This document shows, in pieces, positions 34,443-45,311 of a DNA stretch of 56,079 nt. Source of the stretch: Kitasatospora aureofaciens (GTDB lineage Bacteria > Actinomycetota > Actinomycetes > Streptomycetales > Streptomycetaceae); assembly GCF_019192735.1 (NCBI RefSeq), contig NZ_JAHTKP010000050.1, positions 1 to 56,079 of the forward strand. The letters run 5' to 3'. Every line of letters begins with the position of its first letter. The stretch's first letter is position 1. The notes below the pieces were generated by a model that saw only the letters and a list, made by a program, of their open reading frames with translations, was not told where the DNA came from and searched no databases. The translations under genes were made by a program, and so were the position numbers.

Positions 34443-34715
34443 TCAGTAGCCCTCGCGCACCTCGAACACGCCGCTGTCCCAGTACACGGACGGCTCGTCG
34501 GCCTCGCTCGGCCAGTCGCTCTGCAGATAGCGGCGACCCCGACCGAGGGCCCTGACCCGGTGCGGGCTCAACCGTCCCGCCACCAGGTCGCCCGCCTCGG
34601 CGTCCGTGATCGGCAGCCCGGTCCGGTACTGCGCGTCCCGCGAGGCGACCCAGTCGACGTACTCGGTGAAGACGCTCACGTCGGTGTCCCGTCCGGAGAG
34701 CGTGGCGTTCGTCAA
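34443..34715 (-). CDS. Hypothetical 90-aa protein
   Basis: The frame starts with a TTG at 34715 without a good ribosome-binding site, so the 5' end may be wrong or truncated. The product (MTNATLSGRDTDVSVFTEYV onward, ending WDSGVFEVREGY) is acidic, soluble and not low complexity, with codon bias of a real gene. No family is recognised. It could be a fragment of a longer ancestral gene. Confidence 0.4.
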   Translation of the reverse strand: MTNATLSGRDTDVSVFTEYVDWVASRDAQYRTGLPITDAEAGDLVAGRLSPHRVRALGRGRRYLQSDWPSEADEPSVYWDSGVFEVREGY

Positions 34716-34863
34716 CGCGAGCGAGCTGGAGGCGGTTGCGAAGGTGCGAGGCCCCGGCTTCGAACTCCTGGAAGAAGATCCCTGAACCGGCCCGAGTCAC
34801 GTGCCCGACCCAGAACACGCTCCGTAACCGCTACTGAGCACAGGCCAGAGCGAAGACCGCCGC

Positions 34864-34919
34864 ACTGCAGTCTTCCGTGCGCCAGCAGCGCCAAGAATCA
34901 CCGCACGGAAGATTGCAGT
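34864..34919. repeat. Long hairpin containing TGCAGT motifs
   Basis: ACTGCAGTCTTCCGTGCG (34864-34881) pairs with 34902-34919 at 17 of 18 positions across a 20-nt loop. A third, degenerate direct copy (ACTGCATTCTTGTGTGC) lies at 34941-34957. The 34716-35128 region otherwise holds no gene I can support. Confidence 0.75.
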
Positions 34920-35050
34920 CCCCAGGTCACAGTCGCGCCGACTGCATTCTTGTGTGCCGCTCGGCACCGGTCACCGGCGGGCCGGTAGGACCGGGCTCAC
35001 GCGCCCGCTTCGCTCCGCTCGGCAGGGGCATTCGCCCATGCGCCCCTCTT

Positions 35051-35135
35051 GATGGCTCGCTCGCTTCGCTCGCTCACGCCGGTAATGGGCTCACGCGTCC
35101 CTCTCGATGGCTCGCTCGCTTCGCTCGCTCACGCC
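35051..35135. repeat. Two 30-bp REP-like direct repeats
   Basis: The identical 30-bp block starting GATGGCTCGCTCGCTTCGCT and ending CGCTCACGCC occurs at 35051-35080 and 35106-35135, 55 bp apart. The core GCTCGCTTCGCTCGC is partly palindromic. The second copy includes the stop codon of the DUF6912 gene. Confidence 0.9.
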
Positions 35136-35638
35136 AGCAGGGACGGGATCTCCTGGGTCGCGAACCAGAGCAGGTCGTGGTCCTCGGCGCCGTCCACGGT
35201 GAACTGGGCGTCCTGGTCGCCCGCGTCGGCGGCGGCCACCGCGGCCACGGCCGCCGTCACGTCGCCGACCACCTCGTCGTCGGCGACGTCCGCGTGCACC
35301 GCCGCCGCCTTCGCCAGCTTCACCGGACCGGCCAGCACTACCCGGCCGAGCGAGGCCTGGTCCTGGTACTCGTCGCCGGGGAACGGCCGGACGGCCGAGT
35401 CGGCCACGTCCAGCGCCACCACGACCCGGCGGCGCGGCGCCTCCGGGTCGGCGGCGAGCAGCCGCAGGGAGGACTGCGCGGCCCGGTTCAGCGCCGCGTA
35501 CTCCAGCTCCTCGATGTCGTCGCTGACGTACCACTCGCGCAGCGCGGGCGTCACCGCGTACGCCGCGGACTGCTCCAGGGCGCCGCCCGGGTGCGCCGCC
35601 GCCAGGCCGGTCAGGGTGGTGGGCACGTACACGCGCAT
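35129..35638 (-). CDS. DUF6912 family protein, function unknown
   Basis: 169 aa from the ATG at 35638 (GGAGAG upstream). It begins MRVYVPTTLTGLAAAH, with YAVTPALREWYVSDDIEELE and ending DGAEDHDLLWFATQEIP, the conserved signature of an actinobacterial family without known role. The protein is soluble and acidic. Its stop codon lies within a REP-like repeat. It is downstream of the patatin gene on the same strand with a 90-bp gap. Confidence 0.88.
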   Translation of the reverse strand: MRVYVPTTLTGLAAAHPGGALEQSAAYAVTPALREWYVSDDIEELEYAALNRAAQSSLRLLAADPEAPRRRVVVALDVADSAVRPFPGDEYQDQASLGRVVLAGPVKLAKAAAVHADVADDEVVGDVTAAVAAVAAADAGDQDAQFTVDGAEDHDLLWFATQEIPSLLA

Positions 35639-35728
35639 CGGTGGCACTCTCCGGTTCGTCCAGCGGCACAGCTTCCAGCGCCCCAAGAATAAGCGCCGGA
35701 CGCCCGTCCGTGATCACGTCCGCCCGGA

Positions 35729-36790
35729 TCAGCGGGCCGCCGCCAGCATCTCGCGGCTGGTGCGCAGGGCGCTCTCCAGCACGGCGCCCCGACGGGCCGG
35801 GTCCATCATGTTCGGGCCCATCGCGGCCAGGTCCGCCGGCGTCGGCGCGAGCAGCCGCACGCGGACGCCCTCGGCCCGCAGCAGGGCAGCCTCGCGCAGC
35901 AGCTGCCGGGTCACCGCGCGGCGGTAACGGCTGACCAGCTGGGCCAGCACCCCGCGCGGACGGTCCCGGGCGCGCCACTCGCGCACTGCGGCGAGGTTGC
36001 CGTGCGCGGGGCGGTCCGTCCGGGGGTGCAGCCGCAGGGCCATCGGGGCGAGGACGTACACCTCGTCCAGGCCCCGGCCGAGCAGCAGGTCGGCGTTGGT
36101 GGCCGACCAGCAGCCGCCGTCCACGTACGCCGAACCGTTCAGGCGGACGGGCGCGAACCAGCCCGGGATCGCGCAGGAGGCCATCACGGCGTCGGCGATC
36201 GCGACGGCCGGGGCGTCCGGGTCGCCGAAGACCGTCCGGCGGCCGCTGCGGTAGTCCACCGCCGCCACCCGCAGCGCGCAGCCCGCCGGCCAGCTGCCCG
36301 GGCCGAGCAGGCCGCGGACCAGCTCGCCGACCGGGGCCAGCGAGCCGCGGCCGTGCGGCGCCACCGCCGACACCATGGTCAGCAGCGGGTACTCGCGCGG
36401 GTGCCGGACGGCGTCCCGCAACAGGTCGGGCGAGCCGATCCCGGCCCGCGGGCGCGGTGGGAGGGCGCCGCCCACGGCCGAGTCGTAGTCGAAGGCCACC
36501 CCGGCCAGCGGGCCGTCGGTGATCGGCAGGCCGCGCTGGTGGTCGCGCAGCTGCTCGGCGCGCACCCCGGCGGCCATCAGCGCGCCGAGGATCGAGCCCG
36601 CCGAGGTGCCGAGGAGCACGTCGGCGTCGCCCGGCGGCCGGCCGGTCGCCTCCTCGACGGCGCACAGCGCGCCGACCGTCCAGGCCGCGCCGAGCATCCC
36701 GCCGCCGCCCAGCACCAGGCCTCGCCGGGGCGTACCCCGGGCGGCGCCCGCCGCGGCCGGGGCGTCCGCCGCTGCTGCCCGTGTCGTCAT
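35729..36790 (-). CDS. Patatin-like phospholipase family protein
   Basis: 353 aa from the ATG at 36790. It has an oxyanion loop GLVLGGGGMLGAAW (about 24-37), the nucleophile elbow GTSAGS (Ser63) and the dyad Asp224 in YVDGGCWSATNADL. It is a cytoplasmic serine lipase or esterase fold, with no signal peptide. The tail (NMMDPARRGAVLESALRTSR) is typical of actinobacterial members. The substrate is likely a membrane lipid but is not known. Confidence 0.9.
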   Translation of the reverse strand: MTTRAAAADAPAAAGAARGTPRRGLVLGGGGMLGAAWTVGALCAVEEATGRPPGDADVLLGTSAGSILGALMAAGVRAEQLRDHQRGLPITDGPLAGVAFDYDSAVGGALPPRPRAGIGSPDLLRDAVRHPREYPLLTMVSAVAPHGRGSLAPVGELVRGLLGPGSWPAGCALRVAAVDYRSGRRTVFGDPDAPAVAIADAVMASCAIPGWFAPVRLNGSAYVDGGCWSATNADLLLGRGLDEVYVLAPMALRLHPRTDRPAHGNLAAVREWRARDRPRGVLAQLVSRYRRAVTRQLLREAALLRAEGVRVRLLAPTPADLAAMGPNMMDPARRGAVLESALRTSREMLAAAR

Positions 36791-37131
36791 GCCGGCCGCC
36801 TGTCGTCGTGGAGCGTCGTGGCCGCTCCTGCGGTTACCGGTCAGGTTCCGATCGTGCGCGCCGACGGCCGACCGGCGCAACGCGGCCCTGGCCGGGTACC
36901 ACCCGGTCCGCCGAACCGGACCGTCCCCTTTCGTGCCGTCCGGCCCGTCCCCGCACGTCAACCGCGCGCCTACGGAACCGGCCGGGCTTCCTGTGCCACA
37001 ACGGCCCATTCACCCGGATAGGTGAACTTCGGGACCCACTCGCCGCCACCCCGGAAAGCCCTTGCCGCCCCCACCCGCGCCCCGCTACCAAGGGACCCGT
37101 CGTACCCGCACCACCACCCGGGGAGCCACTC
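36791..37131. promoter_or_regulatory. Divergent region between the patatin and Rv3235-family genes
   Basis: About 340 bp without a credible gene. No promoter or hairpin could be assigned with confidence. Confidence 0.3.
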
Positions 37132-37620
37132 ATGACCACCTCCCGGACGGCCCCGCACCACCGACCCGAGGACCAACCCGTGACCACACCGCTCGCCGCC
37201 CGCCCGCACCGACACCTGCGCGGCGCCACCCCGCACCCCGCCGGACGTCAGCCCCGGCACCCGCGCGCCACCTGCCCCGGCACGCCGCCCGGACACGACG
37301 CCCGCGCCCTGGCCGCCCGCTTCGCGCACCGGCTGGTCGAGGTGCTCACCGGCGCCCGGCCGTCCGGCCAGCTGATGCGGCACACCAGCCTGGACGGCTA
37401 CGGCCAGCTCGCCTCCCTGGTCCGCGCCGGCGCGCTGCGGCGGGGCGGCGCCGCCGTCCGCCCGCGACTCGGCCCGGTGCACGACCGATCGCCCTCGCCC
37501 GACGCCGTCGAGGCCTGCGTCCGGGTCGACCTCGGGCGGCGGCACCACATGGTGGCCTTCCGGCTGGAGCAGCGCGGCCCGGCCGGGCAGTGGCAGTGCA
37601 CCGCCGTGGAGGCCCGATGA
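37132..37620 (+). CDS. Rv3235 family protein
   Basis: 162 aa from the ATG at 37132 (GGGGAG upstream). The first 55 residues are basic and proline-rich. The conserved part (from HDARALAARFAHRLVEVLTG, with GRPS-type ARPSGQLMRHTSLDGYGQL and ACVRVDLGRRHHMVAFRLE) matches the actinobacterial Rv3235 family, normally encoded next to secA, as here. The function is unknown. It is convergent with secA, with a terminator between. Confidence 0.85.
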   Translation: MTTSRTAPHHRPEDQPVTTPLAARPHRHLRGATPHPAGRQPRHPRATCPGTPPGHDARALAARFAHRLVEVLTGARPSGQLMRHTSLDGYGQLASLVRAGALRRGGAAVRPRLGPVHDRSPSPDAVEACVRVDLGRRHHMVAFRLEQRGPAGQWQCTAVEAR

Positions 37621-37624
37621 CGGC

Positions 37625-37660
37625 GCAGGGCGCCGCCCCCGTCGGGGAGCGGCGCCCTGT
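37625..37660. terminator. Terminator between Rv3235-family gene and secA
   Basis: A 12-bp stem (37625-37636 with 37649-37660, one G-U pair) with an inner CCCC/GGGG extension lies between convergent stops at 37620 and 37680. Confidence 0.75.
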
Positions 37661-37679
37661 GCGGCAGCGTCGTGGAACC

Positions 37680-40442
<2,763 letters not shown>

Positions 40443-40684
40443 TTGAGCGGGCTCCTTGCCTGTATTGGCACTGGACGACTGCACGGCGGGTCCACCCCAC
40501 CGCACGGGCCATCGTATGCGAGGAGTCCAATGCCCCGGGAGGTGCGTCAGCACGCTATTCCCGTGTCACTCGTGCGAGCACATGGCCCGATAGCACCGCC
40601 CACCGGGGCAAAACGGTCGCCGGCCCGTCGAGTTGGTGAATTATTCGGATGTCCGCCCTCCTCTTTGCACGGAATAATCCGGGC

Positions 40685-41242
40685 ATGGAAGAGCTGCGCA
40701 CCGCGCCCGTCACCCTCACGACCGACCGCCTCGTCCTGCGGGCGCCGCAGGAATCGGACATCGACGCGATCTTCGCCGCCTGCCAGGACGAGGAGATCCA
40801 GCGCTGGACGGTGGTACCGGTCCCGTACCGGCGCGAGGACGCGGAGTTCTTCGTCCGCACGCTGGCCCCGGCGGGGCTGCGCGAGGGCAGCGAGTTCATC
40901 TGGTGCGTCATCGATCGCGCGACGGGGCAGCTGGTCGGCACCCAGGCGGTCAGCCGCTTCGCGGCGGAGCCGACCGCCGCGTCCGTCGGCTGGTGGACGG
41001 TGAAGGAGCAGCGCGGCCGCGGCTACACCGTCGAGGCGGCCCGCGAGGTCGCCCGCTGGGCCCTCACCGACCTGGGGATCCGCCGACTCCAGTGGCTGGC
41101 CTACGTCGGCAACGACGGCTCGCGCGCGGTCGCCGAGCGGGTCGGCTACCGCTTCGAGGGCACCCTGCGCTCGTACGCCGAGCAGCGGGGCGTCTTCCAC
41201 GACTCCTGGGTCGCCGCCATGCTCCCGTCCGATCTGGGCTGA
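40685..41242 (+). CDS. GNAT family acetyltransferase (RimJ/RimL-like)
   Basis: 185 aa from the ATG at 40685 (MEELRTAPVTLTTDRLVLRA); an in-frame ATG at 40649 would add 12 residues. It has the Acetyltransf_3 fold with acetyl-CoA binding motif KEQRGRGYTVEAAREVARW and the usual LVGTQAVSRF strand and NDGSRAVAERVGYRFEGTLR loop. The protein is cytoplasmic. The substrate is probably a protein N-terminus or an amine-containing small molecule, not known. No strong ribosome-binding site is visible, so a leaderless transcript is possible. Confidence 0.88.
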   Translation: MEELRTAPVTLTTDRLVLRAPQESDIDAIFAACQDEEIQRWTVVPVPYRREDAEFFVRTLAPAGLREGSEFIWCVIDRATGQLVGTQAVSRFAAEPTAASVGWWTVKEQRGRGYTVEAAREVARWALTDLGIRRLQWLAYVGNDGSRAVAERVGYRFEGTLRSYAEQRGVFHDSWVAAMLPSDLG

Positions 41243-41320
41243 GCCCGCCGTCGGTCCCCCCGCTGTCGGCGCCCCGCAGTCAATGCCCGGCTGTCAGCGC
41301 CCCGGACTACGCTCGCCGGC

Positions 41321-42514
41321 ATGACCGCCGTGCCTGCCGACAGCTCCCCCGTCACCGCCCTGAGCGCCGACGACGCCCGCCGGATCGCCCTGCGCGCCCA
41401 GGGCCTGCTCGGCGCGCCGAACCGGCGGGCCGGGGTGCGCGGGGTGCTGCGGCACCTGGGCGCCGTCCAGCTGGACACCATCTCGGTGCTGGCCCGCTCG
41501 CACGAGCTGGTCCCGTACGCCCGGCTCGGCGCGGTCGGACGCCCGGCCGTCGAGACGGCGTACTGGGGCCACGCCACGAGCTTCGAGTACTGGTCGCACG
41601 CGGCGTGCATCCTGCCGGTCGAGGAGTGGCCGCTGTTCGCGTTCCGGCGCCGCCGGTACCGCGACCGGGGCCACGTCTGGGGGCAGCAGATCACGCCGGA
41701 GACGTACCGGCACGTGCTCGACAAGCTGCGCGCCGAGGGGCCGTTGACCTCCACCGAGCTGGGCGGTGCCAAGAAGACCGCCGAGTGGTGGGACTGGTCC
41801 GACACCAAGATCGCGGTCGAGCGGGCGCTGGCCTTCGGCGACGTGGTCTGCACCGAGCGCCGGAGCTGGAAGCGGGTCTACACACTCGCCGAACAGGCCA
41901 TCCCGGACGCCCTGTTCGGGCAGGACCTCGCCGACGAGGAGTGCGTGCGCACCCTGGTCGCGCAGGCCGGCGCCGCCCTCGGCGTGGCCACCCGGGCCGA
42001 CCTGCTGGACTACCACCGGCTGCGCGCCGAGGAGTTGGACCCGGTGCTCGCCGACTCCGGCCTGGTCCCGGTCCAGGTGGCCGGCTGGGGCCCGGACGGC
42101 ACCGCGGCACCGGCCTGGGCCGATCCGGCCGCCCTGGCCGCCACCCCGCGCGGACGCCACCGCACCACGCTGCTCTCGCCGTTCGACTCGCTGGTCTGGG
42201 ACCGCCCGCGCACCGAGCGGATCTTCGGCATGACGCACCGGCTGGAGGCCTACACGCCCAAGCACAAGCGGGTGCACGGCTACTTCGCGATGCCGCTGCT
42301 CAGCGGCGGCCGGCTGGTCGGCCGGGTCGACCCGGCCCGGGAGGGGCGCACCCTGGTCGCCCGTCAGGTCTCGCTGACCGCCGCCCGGCACGTCGAGGCG
42401 CTGGCGACGGCCCTGCGCGAGGCGGCCGCCTGGGTGGGCTGCGACGGTGTCCGGGTCGAGGCGCTGCACGACGAGCGCCTGCGCCCGGCCCTGGAGAAGC
42501 TGCTCGCGGCGTGA
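41321..42514 (+). CDS. YcaQ-type winged-helix DNA glycosylase
   Basis: 397 aa. The HTH_42/YcaQ fold of tandem winged helices is seen in LSADDARRIALRAQGLLG, VRGVLRHLGAVQLDTISVLA and YWGHATSFEYWSHAACILP. The catalytic motif region reads QLD (Gln50-Asp52), the QxD signature of the AlkX/YcaQ branch rather than the QxQ of AlkZ. C-terminal LLSPFDSLVWDRPRTERIFG and KRVHGYFAMPLL are family hallmarks. It probably unhooks DNA interstrand cross-links or removes bulky alkyl adducts. It converges with the response regulator gene with only 10 bp between stops. Confidence 0.9.
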   Translation: MTAVPADSSPVTALSADDARRIALRAQGLLGAPNRRAGVRGVLRHLGAVQLDTISVLARSHELVPYARLGAVGRPAVETAYWGHATSFEYWSHAACILPVEEWPLFAFRRRRYRDRGHVWGQQITPETYRHVLDKLRAEGPLTSTELGGAKKTAEWWDWSDTKIAVERALAFGDVVCTERRSWKRVYTLAEQAIPDALFGQDLADEECVRTLVAQAGAALGVATRADLLDYHRLRAEELDPVLADSGLVPVQVAGWGPDGTAAPAWADPAALAATPRGRHRTTLLSPFDSLVWDRPRTERIFGMTHRLEAYTPKHKRVHGYFAMPLLSGGRLVGRVDPAREGRTLVARQVSLTAARHVEALATALREAAAWVGCDGVRVEALHDERLRPALEKLLAA

Positions 42515-42524
42515 ACCGCCCCGG

Positions 42525-43283
42525 TCACCCTATTTCGAGGATCTTCTCGCGCATCGCGTAGACCACGGCCTCCATCCGGGAGTGCAGTTGGAGCTTCTCC
42601 AGGATGTTGCGCACGTGGTTCTTCACGGTGTTCTCGCTGATGAACAGCTCCTTGGCGATCTCCCGGTTGTTCATCCCGGTCGCCACCAGCTTCAGGACCT
42701 CCAGCTCCCGGTCGGTGAGCCGGGGCGCGGGCACCAGGTCCCGGTCGTCGGAGCGGCGCTGGATCATCGACTTGAACTCGGTGAGCAGCTTGGAGGCCAT
42801 CGACGGGCTGATCTGCGACTGCCCGTCGGCGACCGCGCGGATCGCGGTGGCGACCTCGTCGGTGGAGATCTCCTTCAGCAGGTAGCCGGTGGCGCCCGCC
42901 TTGATCGCCTCGTAGAGGTCGGCCTCCTCGTCGCTTATCGTCAGCATGATGATCTTGGTGCTGGGCGCCACGTCCTTGATCGCGGTGCACGCCTCGATCC
43001 CGCTGCGGCGGGGCATCCGGACATCCATCAGGATGATGTCGGGCAGCAGGTCGGCGGCCTTCAGCACGGCCTCGGCGCCGTCCCCCGCCTCGCCGACGAC
43101 CTTGATGTCCGGCTCCTCCGCGAGCACGATCTCCAGCCCGCGGCGGAACAGCGCGTGGTCGTCCACCACCAGCACGCGGATCGGCTCACCCCGGCGCGGC
43201 GCGTACACGGGCTCCTCCCCCGGTCCCGGTGACAGTCCGGTGACCGGCCCCGTAGCGGGCCCCAGCCCGAAGTGATCCCCCAT
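42525..43283 (-). CDS. NarL/LuxR-type response regulator
   Basis: 252 aa from the ATG at 43283 (GGAGGAGCGG just upstream). A short disordered N-terminus (1-33) precedes a receiver domain with VLVVDDHALFRRGLE, phosphoacceptor Asp87 in ILMDVRMP and MLTISDEEADLYEAIKAGATGYLLKE. The LuxR-type DNA-binding domain is LTDRELEVLKLVATGMNNRE, then ISENTVKNHVRNILEKL. No histidine kinase gene is adjacent, so it may be an orphan. It is strongly conserved in streptomycetes between secA and hpf regions, as I recall. Confidence 0.93.
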   Translation of the reverse strand: MGDHFGLGPATGPVTGLSPGPGEEPVYAPRRGEPIRVLVVDDHALFRRGLEIVLAEEPDIKVVGEAGDGAEAVLKAADLLPDIILMDVRMPRRSGIEACTAIKDVAPSTKIIMLTISDEEADLYEAIKAGATGYLLKEISTDEVATAIRAVADGQSQISPSMASKLLTEFKSMIQRRSDDRDLVPAPRLTDRELEVLKLVATGMNNREIAKELFISENTVKNHVRNILEKLQLHSRMEAVVYAMREKILEIG

Positions 43284-43428
43284 CCGCTCCTCCCCCTTCG
43301 CAGGACGTCGTGCGCCAATCATTCCACGCCCCGGCGCCGCCGCGGTCACCCTCCGATGCCGAATCCCCCGCATTGGGTGACCAATCGGCCACCGCCCGCC
43401 ACCACGGTCGCCCTGTGTTCGGAACGCC

Positions 43429-43462
43429 GGTGACCCCGGCGGCACCGGCCGCCGGGGTCACC
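43429..43462 (-). terminator. Terminator of hpf
   Basis: A perfect 14-bp stem (GGTGACCCCGGCGG, 43429-43442, with 43449-43462) and a 6-nt loop, 17 bp downstream of the hpf stop. Confidence 0.82.
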
Positions 43463-43479
43463 GATCACTGCTCGGACGG

Positions 43480-44172
43480 TCAGTTCTCGTCGTCGGACCC
43501 GCCGATCGCTCCGCCCGCACCGCCGCCCGAACCGGCGGCAGCGTCGGGCTGCAGGTGGATGACACCGTAGTGGTAGCCGTGCCGGCGGTAGACGACGCTC
43601 GGCAGGCCGCTGTCCTTCTCTACGAAGAGGTAGAAGTCGTGGCCGACCAGCTCCATCTCGTAGAGCGCCTGGTCCAGCGCCATGGGGGCGGCCGGGTGGG
43701 TCTTCTCCCGGACCACCAGCGGGCCTTCGCCCTCCACTTCCAGGGATCCCATCATGGTCTTGCGGACGGACCCGTTGGTCTCACCCTCCGGCGCCGTCGT
43801 CTCCGGCAGCCCGGCCAGGGCCGCGGTCGCCTCGGCGACGCTGATGGGGGTGCGGCCGTTGCCGCCCTTGTGCACCCGGCGCCGGTCTGCGGACTTGCGC
43901 AGCTGCGCGTCGAGCTTCGCCGAGGCCAGGTCGAGCGCCGCGTACGGGTCCCCGGCGGCGGCTTCGGCCCGGATCACCGGCCCACGGGTACGGAGAGTGA
44001 TCTCCACCCGCTCCGACCGGTCGGCCTGCCGCGGGTTGTGCTCCTTGGACACCTCGACGTCGAGGCTGATCACCTTGCCGTCGAACTTCTGGACCTTCTC
44101 CAGCTTCTCGGCCACGTGCTCGCGGAACCTCTTGGGCACCTCGGTCTTGCGGCCCTTGACGACGATGTCCAC
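43480..44172 (-). CDS. hpf: Ribosome hibernation promoting factor, long form
   Basis: 230 aa from a GTG with GGAG six bases upstream. The N-terminal ribosome-binding domain (MDIVVKGRKTEVPKRFREHV, LDVEVSKEHNPRQA, YAALDLASAKLDAQLRKSAD) is followed by a variable linker. The C-terminal dimerisation domain (VVREKTHPAAPMALDQALYE, GHDFYLFVEKDSGLPSVVYR, HYGVIHLQP) ends in a Gly/Ala-rich tail. Long HPF dimerises 70S ribosomes into inactive 100S particles in stationary or stressed cells. The upstream region (44173-44516) should carry stress promoters, but I could not assign them. Confidence 0.96.
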   Translation of the reverse strand: MDIVVKGRKTEVPKRFREHVAEKLEKVQKFDGKVISLDVEVSKEHNPRQADRSERVEITLRTRGPVIRAEAAAGDPYAALDLASAKLDAQLRKSADRRRVHKGGNGRTPISVAEATAALAGLPETTAPEGETNGSVRKTMMGSLEVEGEGPLVVREKTHPAAPMALDQALYEMELVGHDFYLFVEKDSGLPSVVYRRHGYHYGVIHLQPDAAAGSGGGAGGAIGGSDDEN

Positions 44173-44540
44173 GCAGAACTCCGATCCCTCGTGCTGACGC
44201 CGATCCGGGTGCTACCGGATCGGGCTGAGACCCAGCTGGACCAGCCCATCCACTGCCGGCCCCCCGCCCCGCCGCGAACGGCGGAAACGACTGGCCCTCA
44301 CCTCACTTCCTCCCCACCAGGGACGGTTGAAACCCCCTGGAGCCTTATCGAACACCTCACCCGGGGTTTTCGCCTCCCCAGGCAGGGACGTGAGGACGAC
44401 CCGATGCGGTGGGCGGACGGTCAAGCTGATGCACCCTGTCTACCCTCCCTGCGAGTGAAGCATGGGTAAATACCTGGACAACACCCCCCGTACGGCGCAT
44501 TCTTTGCTCACTCTCCGTGCCTCCGCCGCCAGGAACAGCC
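44173..44540. promoter_or_regulatory. Divergent region between hpf and the ComF-family gene
   Basis: About 370 bp without a gene. On the plus strand CATGGGTAAATACC (44461-44474) includes a -10-like element, which could serve the ComF gene. No confident box could be assigned for hpf. Confidence 0.4.
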
Positions 44541-45263
44541 GTGCCACCCACCATCGACCCCGTCCGCCCGCCCTCCGCCAAAGGGCCGTTCGGCCACGCA
44601 CTGGCCGATCTGCTGGACGTCCTGCTGCCCGCCCGCTGCGCCGGCTGCGGCGCCGACCGCACCCAGTTCTGCCCGGCGTGTCGGCACATCCTGGCCACCG
44701 CCCGGCCCGGCCCCACCGTGCTGCCCTGGGCGCACGCGACCGCCCTGTACACCGATCCGGTCCGGCAGTTGCTGCTCGCCCACAAGGAGCGCGGCGCCCT
44801 CCGACTGGCCGGACCGCTCGGTGAGGCGCTCGGCCGGGCGGTGCGCTCCGCCCTGGGCCCGCACGCCGGGCGGGCGCCGCTGCTGCTGGTGCCGATGCCG
44901 TCGGCCCGGGCCGCCGTCCGCGCCCGCGGCCACGATCCGACGCTCCGTTTGGCCTCGGCCGCCGCCCGCTCGCTGCGCCGGGCCGGTCTGGACGTCCGGG
45001 CCGCGCCGCTGCTGCGGCACGCCCGTCCGGTCGCCGACCAGGCCGGGCTGACCGCGGCCGAGCGCCGGCGCAACCTGCACGGTGCGCTCACCGTCCTGCC
45101 GCGCGCGCGGCGCGGCCTGGCGGGCCGTCAGCCGGTGCTGGTGGACGACCTGGTGACGACCGGTGCCAGCCTCGTCGAGGCCGCCCGGGCGCTGGCCGCA
45201 GCCGGCCTGCCGGCCCGGGCGGCGGCCACCGTCGCGGCGGCCGGACCGCTCCGGAGCGCCTGA
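44541..45263 (+). CDS. ComF family phosphoribosyltransferase-like protein
   Basis: 240 aa from the GTG at 44541, which has AGGA at a good distance; the GTG at 44517 would add eight residues without a ribosome-binding site. A four-cysteine zinc finger (CAGCGADRTQFCPACR) is followed by a type I PRTase fold with the PRPP-binding motif VLVDDLVTTGASL and the usual PVADQAGLTAAERRRNL. ComF proteins assist DNA uptake in competent bacteria; in actinomycetes the role is unclear and could be in DNA metabolism. It converges with lpqB. Confidence 0.88.
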   Translation: MPPTIDPVRPPSAKGPFGHALADLLDVLLPARCAGCGADRTQFCPACRHILATARPGPTVLPWAHATALYTDPVRQLLLAHKERGALRLAGPLGEALGRAVRSALGPHAGRAPLLLVPMPSARAAVRARGHDPTLRLASAAARSLRRAGLDVRAAPLLRHARPVADQAGLTAAERRRNLHGALTVLPRARRGLAGRQPVLVDDLVTTGASLVEAARALAAAGLPARAAATVAAAGPLRSA

Positions 45264-45311
45264 AGCCGGTTCAGCCCGGGCTCTGTCGGGACATCAGCCG
45301 GGACCGGGATA

